Part shown: positions 12,555-23,362 of the stretch, in pieces | Layout: each line of letters begins with the position of its first letter | Numbering within the stretch: position 1 is the stretch's first letter | DNA from: Lingula anatina | Lineage: Eukaryota; Brachiopoda; Lingulata; Lingulida; Lingulidae | DNA length: 30,272 bases | Assembly: GCF_001039355.2 (NCBI RefSeq) | Contig: NW_019776001.1 | Location: 111,677 to 141,948 of the forward strand | Direction: 5' to 3' | Notes under the pieces: generated by a model | Told to the model about the DNA's origin: nothing | Database searches by the model: none | The model's input: the letters and a program-made list of their open reading frames with translations, nothing else | Program-made: the position numbers and the translations under genes

Positions 12555-13350
12555 TTTTGGGGTGGAAGGAGCAACAGGATGATGTTGCCATATTTGAGCA
12601 ACAATTTCTCACTAGATGCAGTATATACTACACAATACAGAAATGTCTTCAGCCGATGAACAGCCAAAGAAATATCAGATTCTGTGAATATCCAGTGAAA
12701 ATAATTCTGTCTTTGACCCTGGTAACAAAGGCTAATAGATGTGCAAGAGAAAGATCTTCTTCAGAGCTCTGTTCTATACAGTTTAATCACCTCAAATGAT
12801 ATATAGAAATGTAATTTTTAATGATTTCAAAATTATGAATGAAAAGTTCAGGTCATTTCTTTCAGCTGCAGAGGGTGATGTGTGTAGTAATGTGAAAATA
12901 CATTGCAATCAAACTTATAAATGAGTGAAAAATCCATGAAGCACATCAAGCACATTCATATTGAACGTGAATGCTGTCAGCACTGTTAATGCAACCCACA
13001 CACTGTCCTTACCCACCACAGCAACATGTTAATATGACAATGTATAGAACCGTATCTCCATTCACAGTGAGGAGGAAATGCGATCCATTTTGTATCTCTT
13101 CAAAAGGAAATTGCATTTCAGTTTGGAAGCAGTATTTCAACAACAGAAACAGTAAAAGTGGCATGTAAATTATTGAGCTTAATATGTAGATTTGTTGTTT
13201 GCTGACATTTTCTATATCAGGGTTACAGACTCTGTATGTTGATGCAAATTTGACACATTTATGCCCAATTGTTTCCCCTTAACTTCAGCCCTTATTCCCA
13301 AGTCCATAGCCAGGTTGAGGCAGCCTGACCTTGTCTGATGTTTCTCATAT

Positions 13351-13394
13351 ATCATTAAGATATAATCATTAAGATATAATCATTAAGGTATAAT
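13351..13394. repeat. 14-bp tandem repeat, three copies
   Basis: ATCATTAAGATATA occurs at 13351-13364 and 13365-13378, then at 13379-13392 with one A-to-G change. Each unit contains an ATTA homeodomain-type core, so it could act as a homotypic site array, though simple replication slippage is enough to explain it. Confidence 0.9.
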
Positions 13395-13458
13395 GTTGTG
13401 TATACTTGTATGTGTCAGACTGAACATTTTTGCCATTACTGGTGCATTGGTTGTATAA

Positions 13459-13461
<3 letters not shown>

Positions 13462-13496
<35 letters not shown>
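13462..13496. repeat. (AC)n microsatellite
   Basis: Uninterrupted AC/CA dinucleotide tract of 35 bases. The minus-strand open frame across it (13369-13590) has a Cys-Val run and is an artefact of the repeat. Confidence 0.97.
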
Positions 13497-13504
<8 letters not shown>

Positions 13505-15020
13505 TCAGTCTTTTCAATGGGGAAACTGTCTTTCATGATATGAAGTTTTAAAAAATGGAATACTTCTAAATCAATGAGGAGTAGCAACAAAAGTTGGAAA
13601 GCAGGCTACCCTAGAGTTTTATTTTAAACAGTAAAATCACCATAAATGTTACTAGTAAATATGTAAATGTTTTTTTATAGTTTCTAGATAATGTATCTGA
13701 AAGATTGTTAATTTTTGCTCATTAAAAAGATCGTATAAACCAAAGTTTTAAAAATGGTTTCTTCTTAACAAGGAAATATATTCAATTCAACAGGATAGCT
13801 TACTAGGGAGAGGATTGGTGTGTGAAACGTGGCATAAAATTTTGGCCTTTAGGCGACATGCTTCAGGTACAAATTTTAATGATTGTTTTAATGTCACTGT
13901 CATGATGCGTTCACAGCTGCTCCAACTTAACCCTTAACTCGTATGAATGGAGTCACTTTGTCGTTTTTCAAATAACTTAAAATTCTAAGTAAGACCTGCT
14001 GGGATTCCCTAGTGTGTAACTTGAATGCCTGATTATGTCCGTAACCATCTTTAAGATGGAAGTTCTATTCCATTTAATTGATATTGAGCTATTAGTTAGA
14101 AGTTCAGTCATACACAGTGAACATGTGTGACATTCACTTACGGATTCACCAGGCCTATAGTCAGCAATTTTATCATGTTGGCATGGAACCTTGGTTAAAG
14201 TTTTAATTAGAACAGCCTTTTTCTGGGCCAGTGAGGTGCTTTGTTCGAACTCCCTGACCAAACACCACCCCCTTATGGGGATACTTATGCTAAAACATTT
14301 ATAAAGTTCTACAATAATGGTTTGTAAATTTGTATGCAGCAGATATATATATCGATAGATATCAATCACTGAAGTTATTTTGGATATAATTTACCCTGGG
14401 TGTGAACTTGTCAGTGAAGAAGAATTAATTTTATGTCACTGTCAGCCATAGTTCAGAGGACACTGCGACGCTCCACTTAGTATGACAAACACGGGTGTTT
14501 TCACCTTAGAGCTGTCGCAAACACCATGAACTAGATCTCAGAAAATAAATGTTACAGTAGGACTACGTTTATACAATTCTCAACTGATGCCAAGTTGGAA
14601 TTTAGGTGATGCTGGTCTCCCTCTTATGCCTTTTGCTAACGTTCGTGTCAAAATTACGACAGGAGTTCCTGCGTCGGTATCACAACACAGAAAGGTGACG
14701 AGGAATCCAGGAATTAAAAGGTAGGGTAAATGTAGTCCTGTCGAGTTTCCTGGATTAATTGTTTTGTGGGTGGTGATGGTGAAGGGGTCTAGATTTTTTA
14801 AGCTCATCCCATGGTCTTAAGAGTTGTTGAATGAATGTGCAGATCTGAGTACAGGTTTTGTCTTCATGATTATATTTCTCTAAGAAATACATGCACTTTT
14901 TTGTTGACACTGGCTGGTGAAATGATTCCAGTTTTGCCAAATAAAATTTAAAATGGTAATTGACAGTCCAGAATGGAGATCCTCCCAGGGAGTCTCACAT
15001 CCACCCATGTTTTTACTGAA

Positions 15021-15054
15021 GTGTGTGTGTGGGGGGGGGGGGGGGGGGGGGGGG
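15021..15054 (+). repeat. (GT)5 followed by a 24-base G run
   Basis: GTGTGTGTGT leads directly into 24 consecutive G residues (15031-15054). Such a run can form a G-quadruplex on the plus strand. It is also a hot spot for sequencing and assembly error, so its exact length is uncertain. Confidence 0.9.
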
Positions 15055-15087
15055 AGGTCCCAGTGTATGCATGCACTGCTCATGCAT

Positions 15088-15090
<3 letters not shown>

Positions 15091-15143
<53 letters not shown>

Positions 15144-15148
15144 CCCCC
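15091..15148. repeat. (CA)25 microsatellite followed by C8
   Basis: Fifty bases of pure CA end in eight C residues. Long CA tracts can adopt left-handed Z-DNA. Together with the G run 36 bp upstream it gives pure-repeat blocks of complementary composition in inverted arrangement. His/Thr, Gly and Pro repeat frames through here are artefacts. Confidence 0.97.
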
Positions 15149-15729
15149 TTCAGCTCCAATTTACCTGGATTCTCTGTAAAAAGTATCTTATCAAAATAAA
15201 AATAAAAAAGTGACAAAACGCCATTCTTGGTTGACAATTATGAAGTCTATTGTGCTCCTTATTATTCTCAATGAGTTGAATATTGATAGTCCTAATGGGT
15301 AGTTAAAAGTCATGTTACTGGTGCTACTTTCGTACTTAAAAGTTAGGCTCACTAGTTTTGGAAAAAGATGAAAAGCATGTGATGGAAATGCTGAATTTGC
15401 ATGACCCTGGGCACTGTGGCATGGATTTTTTAACAAGCTGCAGGAAATTTGTTCATCAACGGAAATTAGCTGGATGATTATTGGCCTTCCAATTAGGCGG
15501 CAGGTCTACGGGTCTGAATGAACCATTTTATTGAGACCGAAAGTGACTGGGTTAAGGAGGCCTATTGTATCTGATAATACGCAAAGATAGATCAATTTTC
15601 TGGACAAGCCTTCATCTCTTGTTGTAAAAGAAAGTGGAGGTTGGGAAACGGGCAGATGGCTTTTAAATTGTGTTCAGTCAGTGTACAGGCATGTGGCAGT
15701 CCGGGTTGCAGGTTGGATTCTGTGGCATT

Positions 15730-15767
15730 GAGAGAACACCAACAAACTGAGAGAACACCAACAAACT
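15730..15767. repeat. Perfect 19-bp tandem duplication
   Basis: GAGAGAACACCAACAAACT is present twice back to back without a mismatch, followed by a third partial unit (GAG). Identity of the copies suggests a recent slippage event. Copy number may vary between individuals. Confidence 0.95.
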
Positions 15768-16129
15768 GAGCTCCTAGAACTTCTGACAATGGGCAAAAAT
15801 AAGAATAAAAAGACTGAAAGGTGAGGGGTAGTGAGGAAATCAACTGGTAAATTTTAAAGAAAAAGGGTGAAATCCTGGACAATGATTCACTGCTTATTGT
15901 TTTAGTTAATTACTGATTTAATTTGTTTTTAAGTGTTGAGAATGTATGAGATAGAGATTAGGAAGAATGGTACACGGGGAATATACTTTTTTTTTTGAGG
16001 GGGGAAAGGGTGAAGGTGTGTGAAGCATATCAGTTCAATGGAGGTGTATTTGTCAATATCTGTCATATCTACTGTATTAGGCTATTTAAGTCATTTCTTT
16101 TATCACAATGAAAGCCGTCAAGTTAAAAA

Positions 16130-16450
16130 ATGTACGGGATAGGATGTTTTGTGTGTATGCGTATGTGTGTGCACTTGCGCACATGCACATTTACTCAAAC
16201 ATGCATACTAGTACATGCATTTGCATGCATTTGCATTTACACACATGAATCTGTACCTATATGTAAGCTACACTATGTAAGCTGCAGTACCCCCTACACC
16301 TCAGTCCTCCATCAGATAAGAGTCAAGGCTAGACAGCAAGGTGTTGAATGACCAGTGTCCATCAAGTTAACAATTACACTTAACCATGGTCTTTAGGACT
16401 TCATCAGATAAGTGGGTTGTCCAGATGTCTATCTTAACAGTGACCTATGG
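16130..16450. repeat. Degenerate alternating and short direct repeat region
   Basis: It begins with alternating purine-pyrimidine sequence (GT, GC and CA steps). TATGTAAGCT then occurs twice (16260-16269 and 16274-16283) and ATCAGATAAG twice, 92 bp apart (16311-16320 and 16403-16412). AGATAAG is a strong GATA-factor consensus. The region may be an eroded minisatellite or a site cluster. Confidence 0.5.
16219..16236. promoter_or_regulatory. Two POU octamers spaced by one helical turn
   Basis: ATTTGCAT (reverse of the octamer ATGCAAAT) occurs at 16219-16226 and 16229-16236, exactly 10 bp apart in the same orientation. Octamers are bound by POU-domain factors. Additional single copies occur at 21426-21433 and 26452-26459. 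The tandem could also come from slippage of a 10-bp unit. Confidence 0.35.
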
Positions 16451-16917
16451 TCTGAGAGGTGTCTGGGATGACCACAAGGGCTATTTATAGTCAAAGACAT
16501 GAGGATATCTGTGGCCAGTTAAAGGTAAAATTTTGGCATATCCTAGCTGTGTGAAGCTCCCAGTAACAAATGAAAGCTATGTTTGTTGATTTAATTTGTG
16601 ATTCAGCTAAAGTTAACTTATGTTGAATCCTAGCTTATGTGCATAGAATAGAATAAATGTAAAGTTATTCAATGTGCTTTTGTCCGTGAGTTCTGGTCTT
16701 GAATGCTATACTTACATGAGGATGCTATTTTAATGCTGGAATATTACACCAAAAGCAAGACATAACATACATAGATGAGGAGAAAAATACTGCTCTATTG
16801 TAGTGCCAGGTCTCGTTAGGTTTGAGTGAAAGTCTTGATATTTACTGCCCATTGTGTGACTGGTTTTGCTTCTGTCATTTGGACAGAAATATGCATGTAA
16901 CTTACCTCTTTTTTTTC

Positions 16918-16939
16918 TGTGTGTGTGTATATATATATA
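16918..16939. repeat. (TG)5(TA)6 compound microsatellite
   Basis: Five TG units pass directly into six TA units after a T-rich run. Confidence 0.9.
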
Positions 16940-18330
16940 CCAGGTTTTAGTATTATGTTCTTTTTTTTTTATAACTAAACAAACTTGAGGCCAGCCACAA
17001 TATTAAAAAATATACTGGCCTTTTTCATGCAGAAAAGGACTAAATGGGTGTAGAGTACCTTTGAAAATGAAAGGAGAAACAAATTTTAGATGGACAAGTT
17101 GAAAGTGAGATAAGTTAAGATCTTATAGATTACATTACTGAGCAATATTAAGAAAAGAAAACAAACAGATGATAAAATAGTACAGTAGAAGAGTGTCATG
17201 TATTGTTTAACTGGATGAAAAATGGTTTAAAAAAGTGGCTAAAGTTTCTCCACCCTGTCTTATCTGTCACTTCCCTATTACAACAATTTACCAAGCTGAA
17301 GAAAAACTTATGACACATCATTTTTGTCCATCATTTCTATAAGTAGCCACTTATTGTACAACATAGCTTTTGTTCATGACACTAGGCTTGTAAACTGTTG
17401 ACGTCATCGGGAACTTTGATACCTCGCATTCCTTTATGGATAACACATAGATAACATGGGATAAGTTCATAACGGGTGCATAATGTCACATGTCATGTCC
17501 GTATGCTCGTTAGGACACCTGTCAAATGAGTTTTTCATTGTTTTATTATGGTCCCTGCGTAAGCTGAAATGTTAGGCTCATGTAATGTCGTCTGGCAGAA
17601 GATCTGCAGGGCCTCTCTAAGGCGGTGAGTAGAAAATATCTGTTGTCATTTTCATTTAATTACAGGGATTTCTGACAAAATCTTATAAATGTGCTGATAT
17701 GCACCAGTTTGTCTTCAAAGAGGCTTTAGGAAGTTTTATTTTTAGTTTTGTGGAAGCAATTACGAAATGTTTCAGGTATGTGAGTTATTTCTAGATAAAA
17801 AAGGCTTCTTGTTAAAAATCAGTGTGTGGAGTCCATGTTTTGGTATGTGTAGCTTAATATTGGTAAACAATTTAGAAAATTCATGAATTCTGACAACAAC
17901 ACATTTTATTTACAAAACATGTTTTGAAACTGTTCAAGGTTGTGGCATAACATTGGGAATGTCAGGCGTGAAAGAATTTTTATGGTTTTACTGGACTGAT
18001 TTCTGTAAAAGAAGGATGCAGGTATTCCATGGTACCTCCATAGTTCCTCATAGGTACAATATTAACTTTCCATTACTCAGGCAATTAGGTTGAAAAACAT
18101 AGCTCCAGTTGCAAAAATGGTTCTGTTTTCCATCTTATTATACTCTTCCTGAGATCCAATGATGAAAGTTTAGGCCTTGAAGAAGCATGACTGGTATATG
18201 CTATGATTAATCCATGCTCTTCTGCATAATTTCTTTATTTTTTAGACCTGGACAGGCGTAAGAGAGAATCTTGCCCACTACGCACATGCAAGGCACCGCA
18301 AGCACTAAAGCATGTGTAGGTAACTTCAAT

Positions 18331-18362
18331 CGCTTGAATTCAATGATGAACGCTTGAATTCA
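18331..18362. repeat. 20-bp-period direct repeat
   Basis: CGCTTGAATTCA occurs at 18331-18342 and 18351-18362, separated by ATGATGAA. The period is 20 bp and the second copy is partial. Confidence 0.9.
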
Positions 18363-19371
18363 GCCTCCTGTCTTGTCTGTCGCTTTGTAGTTTGTGGGCA
18401 AAAGAGCATGGCATGCACCTGCATTGTTCCCCCATTGTCGATGTGATGGAGCAGATACATGTGCATGATGCATGGTTATACACCAATTTACAATCAACAG
18501 TCAAAAACGATCCTTTCCTGATAAGATTCTATGTTGTGACTGGTTTGAAGTTGCCGCAACAGAAGTGCGCTGTTTTTATTGGTACATTGTATTCCAAACC
18601 TGTGAAATTGACTACCTGTTTCATTTCTCAGGTGTTGGGTCATTTTTCACGAAATGATTGCCAGTCCATTTCCAAAAAGAATGGGTGTTTTAGCAGGCCC
18701 CCAGTATGGATATTGAGTTGTGTTTTGTTATAATGTAGCATTCTGGCCTTGAACTTTAACAGTTTGGATCAGAAAACTGTGTATTTATAAACTTGATGTA
18801 ACATGATGCATTCCCTTTCTGTTAAAATGAATTCGTAAAGAGACATCCCACCATCAGTTTGTGTTTTGACTGCCACACCGAAGATCAAACAAATTTCCGC
18901 CATGTTGCTCGTGTTCCTTATAGAAATGAACAAATTCTGTTATGAAAAGGATAATGTGCCATAACAACAAAAGTTGACAGGATGTCAAAAGGCTGTGATC
19001 ACATTTTGTAAAGAAAGTGGCAGTGAAAAGGGTGACAATATCAACAAGAAATTGAACATTGTTGTAATCGTACGCTCTTCCTGTGACACAAAAAGGGACA
19101 TGTCTTAGGAGATATTTGTATTGTACAGATTGACTGCACATTTACTTTTGACTTGACAAGTTGCTGCAGTGGTAGTCTTCTGTTCCAAATGCTGAAACAG
19201 TAAAAGTTAATGGTAAGTGGCAGAGATGCTCATTTCAAGTTATATCATTCTATGATCAGATGAAAAGCACTGAAAGTTAAAGGCAGGCATTGGACTAGGC
19301 AGATGGAACACTGTGAAGCAGATTTGGTGGGGAGATTTAAAGTCAAACTTGGTTAAAGTTAGAAATCTTCC

Positions 19372-19396
19372 CAGACAGACAGACAGACAGACAGAC
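19372..19396. repeat. (CAGA)6 microsatellite
   Basis: Uninterrupted tetranucleotide tract of 25 bases, followed by GGCAGG. Confidence 0.95.
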
Positions 19397-19968
19397 GGCA
19401 GGGTATTTCTTGCAAACCTTACAATGACAATATGGTTACAGTATTGAATGTCTAGAGTTGCATACACATGAGTGTTAATAGATTGCCTCAGGGTAGATTT
19501 TACAGACACAAGCCCAAAAAAGCAATACATAGCTATAATATAGAGTATATTTCCTCCTGTCATCAAATAAGGCCTAGTTCACAGTCAGAATAACTTGGAA
19601 AGGAAACAAAATTCTTCATATGACATTACATTACCAAGCACAAATAAAAATGCATCAATCCATTACTTTTGTTGTTAAGTCATATCAGTGATTAATGTAA
19701 AGCACCAAATTAAAATGGCATCACCAAATAACTTCCCCAGTTTGTTCCTAGTTTAGCCTGATCCTGTTAATACCTACAGATTGGTATATTTTGACAAGTT
19801 AGTATTTGATTTGATTTTACACAGTGTTGTTTGATTGATCAGCAGGGAAAGGGGGTTTATTGAATTTGTACCCTGCTTAACTTAATTTTGTCAGGTTTTG
19901 ATTTGTAATTTTCCTCTCTGCAGGAGGATTTGAAGTGTTCATTCAAATGATAATAGGTGTGCATGTGT

Positions 19969-19970
<2 letters not shown>
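19397..19970. other. Noncoding spacer between the CAGA and GA microsatellites
   Basis: I see no gene or RNA here. A TGATTGAT homeodomain-type site is present at 19832-19839. Confidence 0.5.
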
Positions 19971-20016
<46 letters not shown>

Positions 20017-20025
20017 AGGAGAGAG
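19971..20025. repeat. (GA)20 microsatellite with purine-rich tail
   Basis: Forty bases of pure GA are followed by AAAGGAAGGAGAGAG. The long purine strand is a triplex (H-DNA)-prone configuration. The minus-strand frame with a Ser-Leu run across it (19943-20125) is a repeat artefact. Confidence 0.97.
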
Positions 20026-22284
20026 CAATTATGTGATACCTGGGTGCCATAACACGTAAAAGATTAAAATGTTTGCATTGTTTGTCTTGAAATATCACAA
20101 AATATCTGGAAATTGTACACAACAAGTGGACTGTCAGACTATCACTTGAGGTCCATCATTGGATGAGAATTTTGCACATGCACTTCATCTGAGCTCCATC
20201 AGTCTCCAGAAATTACATTTGCTGACTGACATGTTTATGCATTGACTCAAGACAGTAGCAGAGAAAATGTCATGTCAGTTCCTTCTTCTTCCACCAATAA
20301 ACCACAATAATAAACAATACACAGAAAAAGAAGGAAAAATATGTAGAGAAAATATCAGAAAAGTGAGGCAACACCAGAAGCTGGAATGCATGATGGAGTT
20401 TGAAATTCAGCAATATTTGAATGCACTCATGGCAGTCATGCATATATACCATTGCAGTCCTCTTGACTTGGCATGCATGGCAGTTTTCCTTTCATTGTCA
20501 GTGTATGATGGTATGCTATGAGCTCATCCACATGCTTGAACACTTTGCAAAACTGGCTTCTACCATGTGGAAATTTTACTGTGACTTCATCTTTCTATAG
20601 AAAATTGTTCCAAAATCAGATAAAAAAAAATGGGAAAAAAGGTATAGCTTGTCCCTATCCTAGGACTTGGACATAATCCCAAAGATTTTAAGAATTAATT
20701 TGACTGAAAATAGACATCCATCAGTGCCACTTATCTCATTTTTTTTTCCTATGGTCAAAAATGTTATTTCATCATGCCATATCCCTCTGATTCTCTTTGA
20801 ACTCTTTACAAACCTCACTTTCTTCGGCAGGGATAATTTTTTATGTATTGAGGTAGAAGTGGTACCAGAATGGAAATTTTCCCATGTCACCCATTATAGC
20901 TTTTTCAAACATGATTGAACCTTACAGTTCAGTAACCAATAAAAGTCTTATTTTTAATGCGACGATGGCCAGTCCATTTGTATTAAATTAGGAGAAAACC
21001 TTGAGTGAGGACCCATAATGAGATTTGCAAAGAGCATTAGGGTTAAGTCCATTACATTGTGCACTGAAATCATTTTCTCATGTAGCACAGCACAAGATGG
21101 CTTTTTTAAAAGGAGAGAGAAACATCTATTTATGAAAAAAAATTATAGATCCAGTTTGTGGTATTGTATTGATTGACGGCTCATTTCATGTGGTTCTTCC
21201 ATTGAATGAAATCTTAAAGTTGTGGCAACTAATATTATTACGAATTCTGTTACATCTTTGTAGTCTTGAAGAATTTTCAGATGATTACTTTACTCAGGAG
21301 ACTAATCAAGAACAATTTTGATAATGATAAAGAAACTAAGATGTGAACAACAATTCATTTCAGTCCATGATAATCACTTAATCAAAAATGATAAGCTGCT
21401 TAGATTAATGTTGATAAACAGAAGCATTTGCATAATTTTATTATTGTGTACTAAACTCTGCAGGATATTAAGCCATAATGAAAATATTACAACCAACTTC
21501 AGTTCCTTAATTAATATACGTGATATTTTGCCAGGTGGAAAATTTTCAGCTAAGTGTATCTTCTTAAACTGTTGACAAGAAAGCAGCATGGGAGATTTGG
21601 GATTTGCGTAAACCCAGATCAATGGTTTATACCCAATGATCCATAAAGTCCATTGAGATATTTGTGCATTGCAAAATATTGGGTGCATTTTGATCAAGAA
21701 TTTGGATAAAGGGCTTAGGTGAAGTAGTAGGTGTATTATTGTCAGCATGTATGCATTCCACTGCTTGGCATTATTGAATTTAAACCTTTTTTGACAGACA
21801 TGCATCTGTTCGTTTCATTAATTGAAAATTATTCCCAACATACATGTCAGTTTATAACATAATAAGATTCAAACAGTATTTGAATGCATGATTGTTTGTA
21901 CCATTATTAAATGAAAACACATTTACTGCCTACACGCATTTCTCTTAATACAGGGGGCATTAATGAGTCTCAATCATGTTTTTTTAGGTATCAGATTATT
22001 TCGCCTGAGTTTCATAATTTAACAGAACCTGAAGTTCCATGTAAATGGAAATGACAGAGGTACGTTGATGATGTGGAAGTTGAATTACATTTGGCTTCCT
22101 ATACTCAGGGATATATTATCTTTTTCTATATAATTCCTTTTAGCTGGTGTTCACAGCGAACAAGTATAAATGGAATCAAAATTGAATTTAAGAGTTTCTT
22201 GCTGTTGAATACATGTATGCACATGTTTTGGAAGTCCCTGATTGCATTTGACACCATTGGGTTTCTTGTCTTGGGTTCAGAAAT

Positions 22285-22316
22285 TGATTGATTGTAATCA
22301 ATATAGTTGATTGCTT
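22285..22316. promoter_or_regulatory. Cluster of TGATTGAT-type homeodomain sites
   Basis: TGATTGAT (22285-22292), the known Hox-Pbx composite consensus, is followed within 25 bases by an inverted AATCAAT and a further TTGATTG. Function is inferred from motif density only. Confidence 0.25.
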
Positions 22317-22766
22317 GGCTATATGTTGTGAATCCAACATAATTCAATGTGATTACTGTTCTTTTTATCATTGATCATTTTATATAGATATAAGACCAGT
22401 ACAATGCAAGCATAAATGATGTTTTTTCTTTTTTTGTTCAAAGACTTCATTAGTTGATGCCGAGTTATAATAATGATATGTGTATACCTTCTATCTACAT
22501 GCAAAAAAAGATCAAAGGTTATAAAAATACAGGGATAAAATGCTTTTGGCCAGAAATGACATTTCCAGGTTAAGACTGTCTTGAGGCATCACTGTGTACT
22601 CACTTATATAACTTTACATACTATTCAATGCACAAGGCTGCGATAATGAGCCAAAATGCTGTAAGGGTTTTGTACTTATTAAATGGCCTTTTCAGAACTG
22701 GTCTAAGTTAAAACCAAACATCATCAGATGGATTTCAGCAGATGTACCACCTGTTGCATGTTAAAA

Positions 22767-22822
22767 CCCAGCCCCACCCCATTCCAACCCCCAACCCACT
22801 CCAGTCTTACCCCCACCCACCC
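22767..22822 (-). other. C-rich tract; G-quadruplex motif on the minus strand
   Basis: The plus strand is dominated by runs of three to five C separated by short A/T spacers. Read on the minus strand, 22772-22797 gives four G runs of at least three with loops of 2, 7 and 1 bases, fitting the standard G3+N1-7 quadruplex pattern. The complementary strand could form an i-motif. It may simply be an eroded CCCCA-type microsatellite. Confidence 0.6.
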
Positions 22823-23286
22823 TGATGCGTTATAGAATTCTACATCATAATAAAGCCTTATGTTGATGTCACTTGAACTGTCTATAGTTTAAGTTACACC
22901 TGCTTCTAGAGCAGTTAAAAGTGTTTTCTCTGATTATTAACATGAGTAATATTGCTGTTATATCAGAAATATATTAATATCAAAGAGATACTTAAGTGAC
23001 TGATAAGTCAAAGATGGAATAAAAGCCACAGCAGTGTTTAGATATAGGGAAGACTAATGTTGTATTTGTTCTACTCACGCTTTTAATTTGGATGATGTCC
23101 AATGTCACCACGGCCTCGGGGTATGGCTTAGTGATGTATCAAGAGAGAGGAAGATGGGTCTTATTTTTATTGTCATTATCCCAGTGTTGAGTATCTGAAA
23201 TCAATATGGCTGCTTGAATTCAAATTTAATGAGGAGCAATAAGTTATTCATAGCCGCATGCTTGCTTGTTAAGAAATAGTTTGTAC

Positions 23287-23315
23287 CAAGGAGTTCCAAC
23301 TGTTGGAACTCCTTG
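23287..23315. repeat. 29-nt near-perfect palindrome (14-bp arms, 1-nt centre)
   Basis: CAAGGAGTTCCAAC (23287-23300) is the exact reverse complement of GTTGGAACTCCTTG (23302-23315), with only T23301 between. With no loop it cannot be a microRNA precursor. It is either a symmetric protein site or an inverted duplication. GTAC lies just outside both arms. Confidence 0.9.
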
Positions 23316-23338
23316 TTTGTACTGACTGAAAAGTGCTT

Positions 23339-23362
23339 TTGGAAAAGAGAAAAATTTTCCAA
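23339..23362. repeat. 8-bp stem-loop
   Basis: TTGGAAAA and TTTTCCAA are perfect complements around an 8-base purine loop. It lies 23 bases after the larger palindrome. Confidence 0.7.

Larger units (their letters stand above)
12555..15020. other. Noncoding sequence between microsatellites
   Basis: Apart from the repeats listed separately, I see no supported gene. The longest frame is on the minus strand at 13977-14369 (130 codons) and further minus-strand frames lie at 14580-14940. None shows a known domain. They are slightly richer in G+C than their surroundings, so a diverged or decayed exon cannot be excluded. Confidence 0.45.
15149..19371. other. Noncoding region with small duplications
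   Basis: No gene is supported. It contains the 19-bp duplication at 15730-15767, the octamer/GATA repeat region at 16130-16450, TG/TA repeats at 16918-16939 and a 20-bp-period duplication at 18331-18362. The plus-strand frame at 18392-18733 (113 codons) has no recognisable motif. Confidence 0.5.
20026..23286. other. Noncoding region
   Basis: No gene is supported. The longest frame of the window lies here on the minus strand (21374-21805, 143 codons) and overlaps an 85-codon frame on the plus strand. Both are rich in Ile, Leu and Lys, lack any recognisable domain and have no splice context that would make them convincing. The C-rich tract at 22767-22822 and a group of TGATTGAT-like sites near 22285 are the only distinct structures. 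Confidence 0.5.

Noticed and set aside
14221-14280. tRNA-derived SINE-like A/B box (TTCGAAC near GGGCCAGTGAGG)
   Set aside because: The B-box match is incomplete, the A-to-B spacing is too short, and no tRNA cloverleaf or tail is present.
13977-14369. 130-codon minus-strand open frame
   Set aside because: No family resemblance or convincing exon borders. Neighbouring minus frames (14580-14940) do not join it into a sensible protein.
15013-15237. His/Thr-, Val/Cys-, Gly- and Pro-repeat peptides on both strands
   Set aside because: Pure translations of the CA/GT and G/C tracts; the same applies at 12346-12667, 13369-13590 and 19943-20125.
18392-18733. 113-codon plus-strand open frame
   Set aside because: No motif, no signal peptide and no exon structure. 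It is likely chance.
21374-21805. 143-codon minus-strand open frame, the longest in the window
   Set aside because: No recognisable domain, composition driven by A+T, overlaps an opposite-strand frame and lacks splice or promoter context. Its length is only modestly above chance for this much A+T-rich DNA.
23048-23073. Possible miR-7-like sequence (seed GGAAGAC followed by TA)
   Set aside because: Only the seed and a few scattered later bases agree with a very highly conserved microRNA, and no complementary arm lies within hairpin distance.
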